64,000 nucleotides of DNA from Hysterangium stoloniferum (lineage: Eukaryota > Basidiomycota > Agaricomycetes > Hysterangiales > Hysterangiaceae): contig WHVD01000163.1 in assembly GCA_015178975.1 (NCBI GenBank), positions 115,585 to 179,584 on the forward strand, read 5' to 3'. Under the pieces are notes generated by a model. It made no database searches, was not told the DNA's origin, and saw only the letters and a list, made by a program, of their open reading frames with translations. How positions within the stretch are numbered: the stretch's first letter is position 1; each line of letters begins with the position of its first letter. A program made the position numbers and the translations under genes. Positions 43,530 to 53,732 of the stretch are shown one piece after another.

Positions 43530-44588
43530 GCATGTATAAGTTGAAACAAGGACTCAAATTACGTCTAATTCAGCTCACGGGTAACGCTAAGGTTATCGGA
43601 TATGTTAATGTCCCCATTTACCTGGAGGACGACAGTGGAACGTTACTGAAGTTCGCGGCTGAAACTTACGTCGTTAGAGGAATGACGGTGCCAATTCTTT
43701 TGGGAGAAGACTTCCATATTAATTATGAAATTGGTACTCTAAGAGATCAGCCGTTGGGATCTAGACTTATTCTCCCGGGACGACAGGGTTTTATTCCAGC
43801 CAGCTCTTCTAAGGAACCTCAACCTTTGACCTTCACCGTCAATAAGGCCCCTTTCGGGAAGCATGAGAAGGAGTCATCCAAACTCACCTCTCTCCCCGAT
43901 AAAGGTGTGCGTACTGAAAGAGTTGCGCGAGCCTTGGAGGATTGCACTATCGATCCAGAGTCAGCCAGACTAGTGCCTATTTTTGTTGAAGATCTAAAGG
44001 GCGAGGAATGGATTGTTGAAGGAATTGTACTGCAAAACGAGGACAGTTCTATATTAGCCACACCAATCACGGCAATTTCAAGGAATAGTGCGGCAGTACC
44101 TTTAGCCAATCCATCACTAACCCCTAAGACTATCCGACGAGGGGAGACAATAGGGATAATTCATGACCCCGCTCGTTGGGCTCACAAGCCCAGGTCATTC
44201 GAGGAGAAAAGTTTAATGGTAGCAGGCGCGACCAAGATCGCACACCTTATTGAAAGTCTCTCTCAACTTGAGGAGGACCGTCAAGTCGCCTCAGAAAGAC
44301 CTAAGCCACCTGTTGAACCAGAGATTGCAGACGATTTCGAACCGCCTGGTCCTAAGACGGCTGCAGTGGCTGATAATGAGAAATTTGCCTCAGAGGATCT
44401 TCACAAGTTAGTCAATTTGGGACCAGATATACCAACGGAGGTCCTGCCACGTCTCAGATCAGTTTTGACTGAGAACGTTAAGGTCTTCGGAGTCGATGGA
44501 CGGTTAGGGCAAGTGGAATGTAGAGTCCCTGTCCCCTTGAAAGAGGGCGCTCAGCCCATATCCATGCCTATGTTCCCCTCGTCCCCTG
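43530..44588 (+). pseudogene. Protease-RT linker fragment in reverse orientation inside element E
   Basis: Encodes LKQGLKLRLIQLTGNAKV ... ILLGEDFHINYEIG ... QPISMPMFPSSPA, the pol segment just after the protease active site up to the start of RT, open for about 350 codons. It sits within the accessory ORF of a minus-strand element but is itself plus-strand. The boundaries match the segment missing from the element at 47205 (lost between KEL and FPLPRQ near 50410). Confidence 0.9.
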
Positions 44589-44628
44589 CTTCCTGTGAGG
44601 ATCCCCCAAGGTCCAAAATGATGTTTCC

Positions 44629-45020
44629 TGTAAGCCTGGCCACCTTACCACATACGTCATCACCAACCTCTCCCATCAACCACTCATTGTTCCGCCATTT
44701 GGTAGCACCCTTGTGCCTTATCATGCGGTCATCATCACCAACCTCTCCCATCAGCCACTCATTGATCCGCCACTTTATTGTTAAGTAGCACCCCTGTGCC
44801 TGATCATGCGGTTCCTTGTTCTTCCACCCCATTCACCTTGACTCTATATAAAAACCCCATATCTTATAGTGATAGAATATCTTCTCCTTGACCATTAATC
44901 CTTTCCCCACTCTTCCCTAGGGAACCTCGCATTCACCTTGTATCCTACTGAGATGTAAAAATAAAGAAAACTTAGTCCTGTCCGTGTTGACCGAGTGAGG
45001 CTGATACCGACAGCCTTACA
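44629..45020. mobile_element. Solo LTR of another family, 392 bp, TSD TTTCC
   Basis: Begins TGTAAGCCTGG and ends CAGCCTTACA (TGTAAG/CTTACA ends). It is flanked by TTTCC at 44624-44628 and 45021-45025, and interrupts the element E accessory ORF. It contains TATATAAAAACCCC (about 44846), AATAAAG (about 44961) and two tandem copies of a roughly 75-80 bp block starting CATCACCAACCTCTCCCATC (44658, 44733). TATA and polyA signals suggest plus orientation. Confidence 0.92.
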
Positions 45021-46515
45021 TTTCCCCATCGTTCCCTTTTTACTCTGAAGGATTCGGCTATTCTCGCCCGAGCCAAATCACTAGAATTCCTGTACAAGGA
45101 GTTGGCCCATCGTCTGTAGGCTTTCTCTCTGCAATGAATGACTGCGTGGACACTAACCGGTGGAGTGGAAATCCGCGCGAGGAGAGGAGCATTGGGGAGG
45201 GGAAACGAAGATGCGGGTAGTGGGGCAGGAACATGTGGCTGCGTGGTGATCTCTGTGGGAGGCATCAGGATGAGGGCCTCAAGTAAATCTACTAAGCCAG
45301 CAATAGAGAGGACACTCGCTGAGTCTGGGGGCAGATGGTGAAGCTCCACTATGATGTGCCGGAACATAGAGAGTTTAATCTCCTGTGCTGCTCGCGCAAA
45401 GTTCTTCCCCTCTGTGAGATCCTCGAATGAGAGATAGAAATCCTCCATTATCTCCGACAACGGAGCCAGACCGCGACAACCCTTAAGGCTCCCTTGAAGG
45501 ACCGGTTGCTGAAGTACCGGCACGAGCTGTGATAGCACCCTTCTGACAGGAAACTGTTAGGAAGGGTAGTTGACAGCTACTCGCATCCAGAGAGTTGTGG
45601 ATACGGGCTCAGTGGGGGGAAGCGGGCAGTCGAGGACGGGAATAGGGGATCGCTCTCGGAGAGGAGTGGTGGCTTTCTGCATCTCCTTCGCCTTTCTGCT
45701 TGCCATGGGAACGATGACGTCCGGTGTAGGAGGGTCCAAATCGACATCCATTTGCTCTGGTGGAAGATCCTGGATAGGGCTACCTAAGGACACGCAATAT
45801 GAATACGGAGAGTCGGGAGGGATACCCAGTGACGGCGGAAGTGGGGTCGGGACTGGTATAGCTTTCGGGGAGGGAGAGAGACGAGGCGCCAGAATCGGGG
45901 CTGAGGGAGTGTGTGCCGGAAGGAGGATGGGAAGGGGCCTTGACGTTGGTGAAAGGCGTGGGACTGGAATCGGGGAAGGTTCACGTTGGGCTGAGGGAGT
46001 GTGTGCCGGGTGAAGGATGGGAGGGGGCCTCGACATCCTAAGTGAGGTTGGGACCGGTACGGCTTTTGGGGAGGGAGGTAGATGAGGCGTTAGAATCAGG
46101 GCTGAGGGAGTATGTGTTGAGTGAATGATGGGAAGGGGCCTCAACGTTGGCGAAAGACGTGGGACTGGAATCGTGGAAAATTCGCGTTCCAGTGACTGTT
46201 GACTAGGGCGGTGACCCCTCCATACTCTGGATGACGGTCTCCGTGTTTGTCTTTGGTTGGGGTCGCTGGTTACGAAGCGAACTTTCGACGGGAGAAGGAA
46301 CCCTTCATGGCAATCCTCTCCCAGATATCGGATGCTATACGCACCATCCCTGCTCTCGTCTTCCTCCTCATCCTCATCCGAGGAAAAATCAATTGGTCCC
46401 CTACGGTATCCCTTTTCTCGCTGGGGCAACGTTTGACCGTCCCCTCGAGTAAGAACTATTCATTGCAACTTAATGCGTCGAAGTAGTTCCCAGTCATAAA
46501 AGATGGTACCCTCCT
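45021..46515 (-). pseudogene. Accessory ORF of element E (type B), C-terminal two-thirds
   Basis: Minus-strand frames 46429-45557 and 45538-44972 encode the Pro-rich middle (repeats of IPVPRLSPT and HTPSA) and the C-terminal globular part (LSEIMEDFYLSFEDL ... IKLSMFRHIIVELH). They are separated by a TAA at about 45557. It is nearly identical to 54350-55700. The N-terminus is cut off at 46515 by the 5' LTR of the plus-strand element. Confidence 0.88.
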
Positions 46516-47128
46516 TGTAAAGGGTATGCATATATGCATACCTGGACTAAGGAATAATAACCGGATTATAGTACTTTATTATTTACCTTTTATTCTCTTT
46601 CTTTATATTCTTTCTATATTTCGAGCACACCTTGATTTGTAGTTCGAAGCTTTGTGTATACGTATGGGCGCCCTCGGCGCTAAACTATAGACAACTTTTT
46701 ACCCAGCAGACACCACTTCGTAACGACTCAGACGTCGAATAACGAGAGGTGTCAAGGGTAGTATCTCAGCTACCATAAAGGTAGCATTCTCTAGTCTACT
46801 AATAGCCTTTTGAACTCGAACCGCTAAGGTCGAGTTCCGCTTTCAAGATTTTGCGCTCGTCGACACCGAAGTCGACTCACGCTACTAATACTCTATCCTA
46901 GACTCTCAGTCTTTAGCTGAGTATCTTTCTTATTTCTAGCTACTAGTTGTACCGTAAAGGGTCAACTCGTTATCTTACTGTTCCTCTTGAGGCGTGCAGT
47001 GCGTTCTTATACTAGTACTAACAGTCTAGTAGTCTATAGTATTGTACTGACGGTCAATACTCTCTAATAGTAGTTGAATAAACACTATTCTTCGTATATA
47101 GAGCGGTCAGAACCCACCACTCTTTACA
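46516..47128 (+). mobile_element. 5' LTR, type B, of the 9.9 kb element
   Basis: Begins TGTAAAGGGTATGC, ends CCACTCTTTACA, 613 bp. The tip carries the perfect palindrome GGTATGCATATATGCATACC (46523-46542). Relative to the 3' LTR it lacks about 28 bp containing a GCAACT/AGTTGC hairpin. The left flank is CTCCT. Confidence 0.95.
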
Positions 47129-47204
47129 GTGGTGATCCGAGCCGGACCGTTCTTTTCCTACGAGGAAAAACTTATTATTTGACTACTAAGACCTGGACAC
47201 GTGA

Positions 47205-50200
47205 ATGACTACGGGCAAGAATCAAACGTCTAGGCCTTCATCAACGCCTGGTAGCTCCATGCCTCGTCAAAAATCTTTTAACCTAGAACCACCCCGTAAC
47301 GTCACCCTGAGGAAGTCTTCGTCGACTTTTCAAGGATCAGCTCCTCCAGAGGATTCCCCCGGAGTAGTAGCTGGATCGTCTACGAACATTCCCCAGCTTC
47401 CTCCAGGATCACCTACTCCAGAGGATTCCCCCGGAGTAGTAGTTGGATCGTCAATGAACATTCCCCCCGATCCACCTGAGGAACGCTCGTTACTCGAGCA
47501 GTTGGACACCCCTGGAGTTAACATTGAGTCTAATCGAGCACCCACGCCCGTTCTCAGATTCCCTCCGAGACAGGTCATCCTTAAGCAGTTCCTCGGAGGT
47601 CATATGGTTTACGCCCAGCCCATCGATTACAAATGGGATATGTACTACACCGATCGAATCCCCGAGGATCAGGTTACCCCCTTCGCGGAGGAGTACAGTA
47701 CGGATTACCCTATTCTACCGGAGACTGTAGCAGTCTGGTTAGGGCGTTATCAAGCGATTTTATCGGCGCGGGATTTATTCACGCGACCAGGGAACCTTGA
47801 GGATTTGACCCAATCGATTCCTGAATGGTCGAACGAGGTGACGATTACTATGGAAGGAGGAAGAAGAATTCTTAAGCGGGAAGTGTTTTCTTTGTTCCTT
47901 GAAGCACTTCGTATGCATGATGATGTGTTACAGATCCTGCATGTCCTGCTTGGAGGAGATCATGTTGTGCCTAAGGTTGACTACCAGTACATGTACATCC
48001 ATATGTTGGAGGAGTCTCTCAATGGAGTCACGCCGAATCTATCGCTGGCATACCTCACTTTAAGAGGTCGGTTGAAGCGAAACCAAAGAAGACTTGATAA
48101 GATGGTTTTAGAGGTACTCCTCCCCTATAACGACTCGATCCAGGTCCCTGATTCGCCTATCTCCACGACCAATTCATTTGTTCGCAACTTAAACGGGTCC
48201 CCTGATACTCGTTTTCTGCATTCTCTCAACCGTCCTGTAATATTGGAGGATTTTCCACTGGATTTGAGGACGCAAGTAATAGAACGCCTTCAGGAGAAGA
48301 GGATTGAGGTCTGCGCTCCCTTCCATCAACCCCAGCCGTGTCGATTTCTGAACGCGATGGAGATCGAGAGACAAATCGCGATGGAACCAGGTCTAACGTC
48401 CTTCCAGGGAGATCACCGCTCTCGCGTCGCATTTGAGGGAGTCTCCAACAGCCCTAACTTCAGGGATGAAGCGACCACTCTCAGAAATCGATCAGTCGCC
48501 AACAAGGGTCGACCGTCCTTCTCCACGGCATTTACTGAGGGCATAGCTGGCCCAGTTGCTGGTCGAGGATCGCTTAATCCAGACGGTCCCCGCCATTCTC
48601 TACCGATCGCTTCAAACCCTTTCTTGCCATCTGGAGGACCCCCTAGCGATTCATCTGGGAGTTCGAATACTTCAGACCAGGGAGGGAACTCAGGATGTGG
48701 GGAACGCCACAATGGAGTGCCTAATACCCCTTTTCGAACTCCGATGCGGTCTCGAGCTAGTGCGCTTATTGACAACTTACCTAAGGACAAGAAGGTCACT
48801 CTTAACACCAACGACCTCAAGATCAAATGGTCTGATCTCCCTGAATACGATGGAGCTCAATCCGAAGCCCTGGACTATATCATGGATATCATGAGTCTCG
48901 CGGAGATATCAGACTCTATGAGTGCGATCTTAGGAGTTGCTCTGCCAAGACGACTCAAGGGGCACGCTAAGGTCTGGTGGAGCACCTTAGACCGTGAGCA
49001 TCATACTGAATTCAGTCAATCTCATGGGTCGTTTCTTTGGGGTATCGTCGAAGGATTGCTCGGAACTCGTTGGCGTGAATCCTTAGCCTTAGAATGGGAA
49101 GCTATGAAATTTCGACAGGCTGGTCACGATCGTGAGACACCCGTCCACTATATCCAACGGAGAGTTAAACTTTATTGTTTCCTGTACGGGTTCCACCAGG
49201 ACAGAGGGGATGAGACACGCAGACTCATTCTCACACTGCCTACGGAATGGCTCTACCTTCTTCAAGGACAACCCATCGATAATATCATGAGCTTACAGAC
49301 TTATGCTAATAACCTGCAAGAAGCTCTGATTAACGCTTGGGTCCAAACACACCGGGAACGTTACAGGTTCCAGAAACCGCGTGTAATGTTATCGGAGGGT
49401 CAAGAATTGGATTTTAGAGTCACCGGCGACTCCTCTTCACCTAACCATATTCTCATTAGTGAGACTAACGAGAGAGGCTCGACGAGAAGGACCGTTCCAG
49501 ACGTCGCTGATCCAAAACAGGGAAAGCGTCACGGAAAAATGTTCTTTGAGAGGAGTAACAAGAGGAGTTCGATCAAACCCACCAAGGAATGTTGGATATG
49601 TGGAAGTCTGGAGCATTTTAAGATAGACTGCCCTCAAGCTGGCAAAATGTCTCATTATGTCTCTATCAACAAATGCTCCGCACAGGATATGTCGGAAGAA
49701 GCTGAGGAGCAAAGGTTATATGAAGCGGTTCATGGACTATCTATACAAGGACAAGTAAATAACTCTGATGACGAATTGACTTTTGTTTCCGTTTATTCGC
49801 CCCCTGTCGAAGACAAATTAGTGAGGGAGGAAAATCAAACGACTGGTGAAGCTCTTCTGTCAGAAGCTTACGTATCCATACTCGCTGCAGATTTCTTCGA
49901 AAAAGGAGACCGGCTGAGTGTTCATCAGCAGGACCTTGAAGGCCTGACCGAGGACTACTGTCAGACTGGAGATTCTCACGAACAAATCAGTTTGAATTCG
50001 CTCTGTTCGCCTGGAGCTGATGTTGACACGTTCCCGTTTGATCCCGGGAACCCCCCCGATTTACTACCGTACGAGAATTCGGATTCGGAGGACAGCGACG
50101 ATGATCCAGTATTGGATTCCCCTTCGAAGCGTGTTCCTTGCCGAAGTGAACGCAGGAACGTAATCTTGTCCCTGCGCAAGGAAAGTAAGAGGCCTCGAAT

Positions 50201-51450
50201 CCAATACCCTCGTCCCAGTCGTCTGATGAAGGAGGATACTACAATCCTTTATCGAAAACGGGATCCTCCCAGTGGTTACTCTAGCATAGGAGTTGCAGCG
50301 CTCCATGTTTTCGGTCATGTAGGAACTCCCGATTCACCCAAACGCGTTAAAATTCGAATGGACACGGGAGCGGATCTTTCCCTTATATCGGAGGAATTCT
50401 ACAAGGAACTGCAATTTCCTTTACCACGTCAATCGGAGATTATGCAAGCGCTGTCGGGGTCAAATGTTCTTTCTTCTTTCGACGCGCTGGCAGGGTTTAC
50501 TCAATTAGAAATGTTGGAGGACGATAAGCACAAAACAGCCTTTAGATCCCATAGAGGGCTGTGGCAATTTAAAAGGATGCCATTTGGGCTCAGAAACGGC
50601 CCCTCTACATTTCAGCGCATCATGCAAACGGTTCTAGCACCCTACTTGTGGATTTTTTGTTTAGTCTACATCGATGACATAGTCATATTCTCTAAGAACT
50701 GGGATGATCATTTGCTTCATCTGAATGAGGTGCTTGGCGCTATCGCTTCGGCCGGTATTACTCTCTCTCCCAAGAAATGTTTTATCGGATATAATTCGAT
50801 ATTGTTATTGGGTCATAAAGTATCTAGGCTGGGTTTTTCAACCCATCAAGAAAAGGTTCGCGCTATATTGGAATTGGCCCCACCCACTAAGGTTTCTGAT
50901 CTACAACGGTTTCTTGGAATGGTCCTTTACTTTTCAGCATATATACCATTTTATTCATGGATGGTGTCCCCTTTATTCTCGCTCCTAAAAAAGGGAACAC
51001 CTTGGACGTGGACTGCTGAACATGTCCGAGCTTATGAGGATGTTAAAACCGCATTAGGATCAGCTCCAGTGTTGGGACATCCAGTTAGTGGGATGCCCTA
51101 CCGATTGTATACGGACACCTCGGATTTTGCCTTGGGTTGTTGCCTCCAACAAGTCCAGAAGATGGCTTTAGGAGATTTAGTGGATACAAAAATCTACGCC
51201 CAAGCCAAATTGGCTTTTGACCGTGCGCAGGACGTGCCTTCCTTTGTTCATCGGTACAAAACCAAACAGCCCGAAATTGAGTGGTCGGATTCGTGGGGAT
51301 CCACTTTTGAGGCGACCGAAGTTACTGTTGAACGAGTCATTGCATATTGGAGTCGCACGCTGAAAAGCACAGAGCGTAACTATTCTGCTACTGAACGGGA
51401 AGCATTAGCAGCAAAGGAGGGACTGGTCCACTTTCAACCTTTCATTGAAG
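47205..51450 (+). pseudogene. Gag-protease-RT polyprotein (type B) with a protease-RT deletion
   Basis: One open frame of about 1415 codons from MTTGKNQTSRP. The N-terminus is Pro/Ser-rich with a duplicated PEDSPGVV(A/V)GSS segment. The capsid-like region is at about 560-700. The CCHC knuckle CWICGSLEHFKIDC starts at residue 796. Protease MDTGADLSLIS has Asp at 1053. Directly after FYKEL (about 50410) the protein jumps to FPLPRQSEIM in RT. RT motifs are FDALAGFTQ and VYIDDIVIF (YIDD 1155-1158), and RNase H begins at YTDTSDFALGC. Gag and Pol share one frame with no stop between them. A 1-nt deletion in GAAATGTCC (GAACATGTCC expected) near 51451 ends it early. Confidence 0.93.
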
Positions 51451-53399
51451 GTGAAATGTCCTGCTCATTACGGACCATGCAGCTCTGCAATGGGCTAGAT
51501 CTTACGAGAACACTAATCGTCGACTAGCCGCATGGGGGGTGATATACGCTGCATTTCCAGGTCTCGAGATTTTGCATCGAGCAGGGAGAGTTCACAGCAA
51601 CGTGGATCCACTGTCCAGACTCCCTCGGGTACCAGCCTTCGTGAGCCCTATTAGAGATGATTTGCAGGCTATCACCTCGACTTCTCTGGACAAGAATACT
51701 GAGGAAAAACTATGGAAAGACGAACCCGCTAAGAAGGCGGTCTTCTCTACCATACTCGATTCTATGGAGCCTTTTGGAGTAACTCAAAAGGTCCGACGGT
51801 CAGAATGGGATATTCATAACGCAATAAGGAATGACCAGGAAGACGAGTCTGACTTCGCATTGCGTCATCCTCAGCTACTAATCAGCATCGAGGAGGGATA
51901 TACAAAGAAATTCCTAGAGGGTTATTCAAAGGACCCGGTTTTCAGGAATCTCTATGCTTTAGATACCCCTTCACCCAACGCAGTTGTTACTCCTTCTCAC
52001 TACTTCGTGGGAGCAAACCGACTCCTGTACTTTCGCGACTCGGACTGGAAAAGTCGAGTCTGTGTACCCAGAACCATGATTAACTCGATTCTAAGGTTGG
52101 TGCATGATAACCCTTTTGAGGGAGCACACGCCGGAGGCCAGCGGTTGTTCAACCTGATGAAAGACCGGTTCTTTTGGCCGAGAATGCTACAAGATTGCGT
52201 GTCGTACACGCGTACCTGCGATATCTGCCAAAAAACCAAAGTCGATCGCACCGCTCGTCAAGGAGCCCTCAGACCGGCTGACGTACCTTTTAGGCCATTC
52301 GAGGTAGTTTCTATGGACTTGATCACTGGACTACCCGATTCAGGAAAGGATTCGTATTCCGCAGTCTTCGTTGCCGTTGATAAATTGACGCGCTACGCTA
52401 TTACAATACCTACCTTTTCGAACCTTACCGCTGAAGGATTCGCACGAATATTTGTCAAACAGGTAGCAAGCCCCTTCGGACTGCCCTCGCGAATAATCTG
52501 TGACCGGGATAAGAGATGGACTTGCAGGTTTTGGCGGGAAGTCTCTAAGATCTATGGTACCACCCTTGCGGTATCTTCGGCTCATCATCCTCAAATGGAT
52601 GGGCAAACGGAGAATATGAACGCGACCATAGAACAGATGCTTCGAGCCTATTGTGCCTCTGCTAAAGAAAGCTGGTCCCAGTGGATTGAGGTAGTTGTTC
52701 ACGCATACAACTCGACTGTTCACAGTTCCACAAACTACGCCCCGGCCTTCTTATTAATGGGATACCTCCCAAGAGGAATGTCTCGAGTTCTAGGAGGTGA
52801 CGAGCCCCTAGTTCCTAGAGAACTATCAGACAGCCCTATGGCCGACCAATGGATCCTCGAGCTAGAAAATCATCGGCAGATGGCATGGGATTCCATCGCT
52901 CGAGCCCAAGAGATTCAAGCACGAGCGTATAACAAGAAGCAAAGACCTGTAGAAGATATCTCTGAAGGAGACTTTGTATTGGTGAACCCCCACTCCCTCG
53001 AACTGGTGGAAGTCAAGGGAACGGGGAAGAAACTGATACAAAGACGGATTGGACCATTCGAGGTCCTTGAGAAATTGAACTCTCAAGTATTTAGGCTTAA
53101 GATTCCCCCGGAGTATCCTATGCATCCAGTCATTAATCGGGATCATCTGCAGGAAATATCAACCCTCTCCTTCCAAGCTAGGTCCGAGACCCCAACTTGA
53201 GAACCTAAGAGAGTTGAAAACAGATCACGAGGAATATGAAGTCGAAGCTATTGTTGGACATAGGAAACAGCGAAATCGTCTGCTATTTAGGGTGCGCTGC
53301 AAAGGTTATGGACCCGAGGAGGATTCGTGGTTAAGCAGCACTGACCTTAGAAACGCTCCGGCACTTTTGAGGGCATACAAGGCGCTGTTCAACATTTAA
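51451..53399 (+). pseudogene. RNase H end, integrase and chromodomain (type B)
   Basis: Continues the polyprotein in the -1 register: RNase H tail, zinc domain HDNPFEGAHAGG ... CDICQKTK, and DDE core (MDLITGLPDS, CDRDKRW, QTENMNATIEQ). GDFVLVNPHSLELV follows. A 1-nt insertion at CAGGAAATATC (about 53152) shifts the frame. The last part (HEEYEVEAIVGHRKQ ... EEDSWL ... NAPALLRAYK) is the chromodomain, in which the usual WKGYG is CKGYG. The stop is at 53397-53399. Confidence 0.92.
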
Positions 53400-53525
53400 C
53401 GGGATATATGCGACTCAAGGGATCATCTATTCCCTCTCTTTTGTAACTTCCTTTCAGAAATATCTCAGTTATTCGGTGAGCCATCTCGTTGGCTTTTATT
53501 CTTTTTCATTTTTCTATCACTTCGG

Positions 53526-53611
53526 TCGATTGGGACAACCATTAATTGGCAGCGGACACATTTCCCCAAAACCCGGCCACAATTAATGAATTCTATTTAA
53601 CGACCAATCGA
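53526..53611 (+). promoter_or_regulatory. Nested inverted repeat upstream of the accessory ORF
   Basis: TCGATTGG (53526-53533) pairs with CCAATCGA (53604-53611), and inside it CATTAATTG (53540-53548) pairs with CAATTAATG (53580-53588). It lies between the pol stop and the accessory ORF promoter, where it could act as a terminator, insulator or binding-site pair. Confidence 0.45.
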
Positions 53612-53732
53612 GCGGAGTTTCAATTCAATATATATAAAAAAAAAGGTACACGTAAATTCGCATAAATTTTCTTTATCTTTCACACCACGTCCTTCCCTCT
53701 ATCTTCAACTTCACCACTTTTATCGTGTTATA
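53610..53732 (+). promoter_or_regulatory. Putative internal promoter of the accessory ORF (type B)
   Basis: GAGCGGAG (53610-53617), a TATA-like AATATATATAAAAA (about 53626-53640) and ACGTAAATT (53650-53658) are followed by a pyrimidine-rich leader (CTTTATCTTTCACACC, TTCCCTCTATCTTC) up to the ATG at 53733. The blocks match those before the type A accessory ORF at 40745-40637. Confidence 0.6.
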
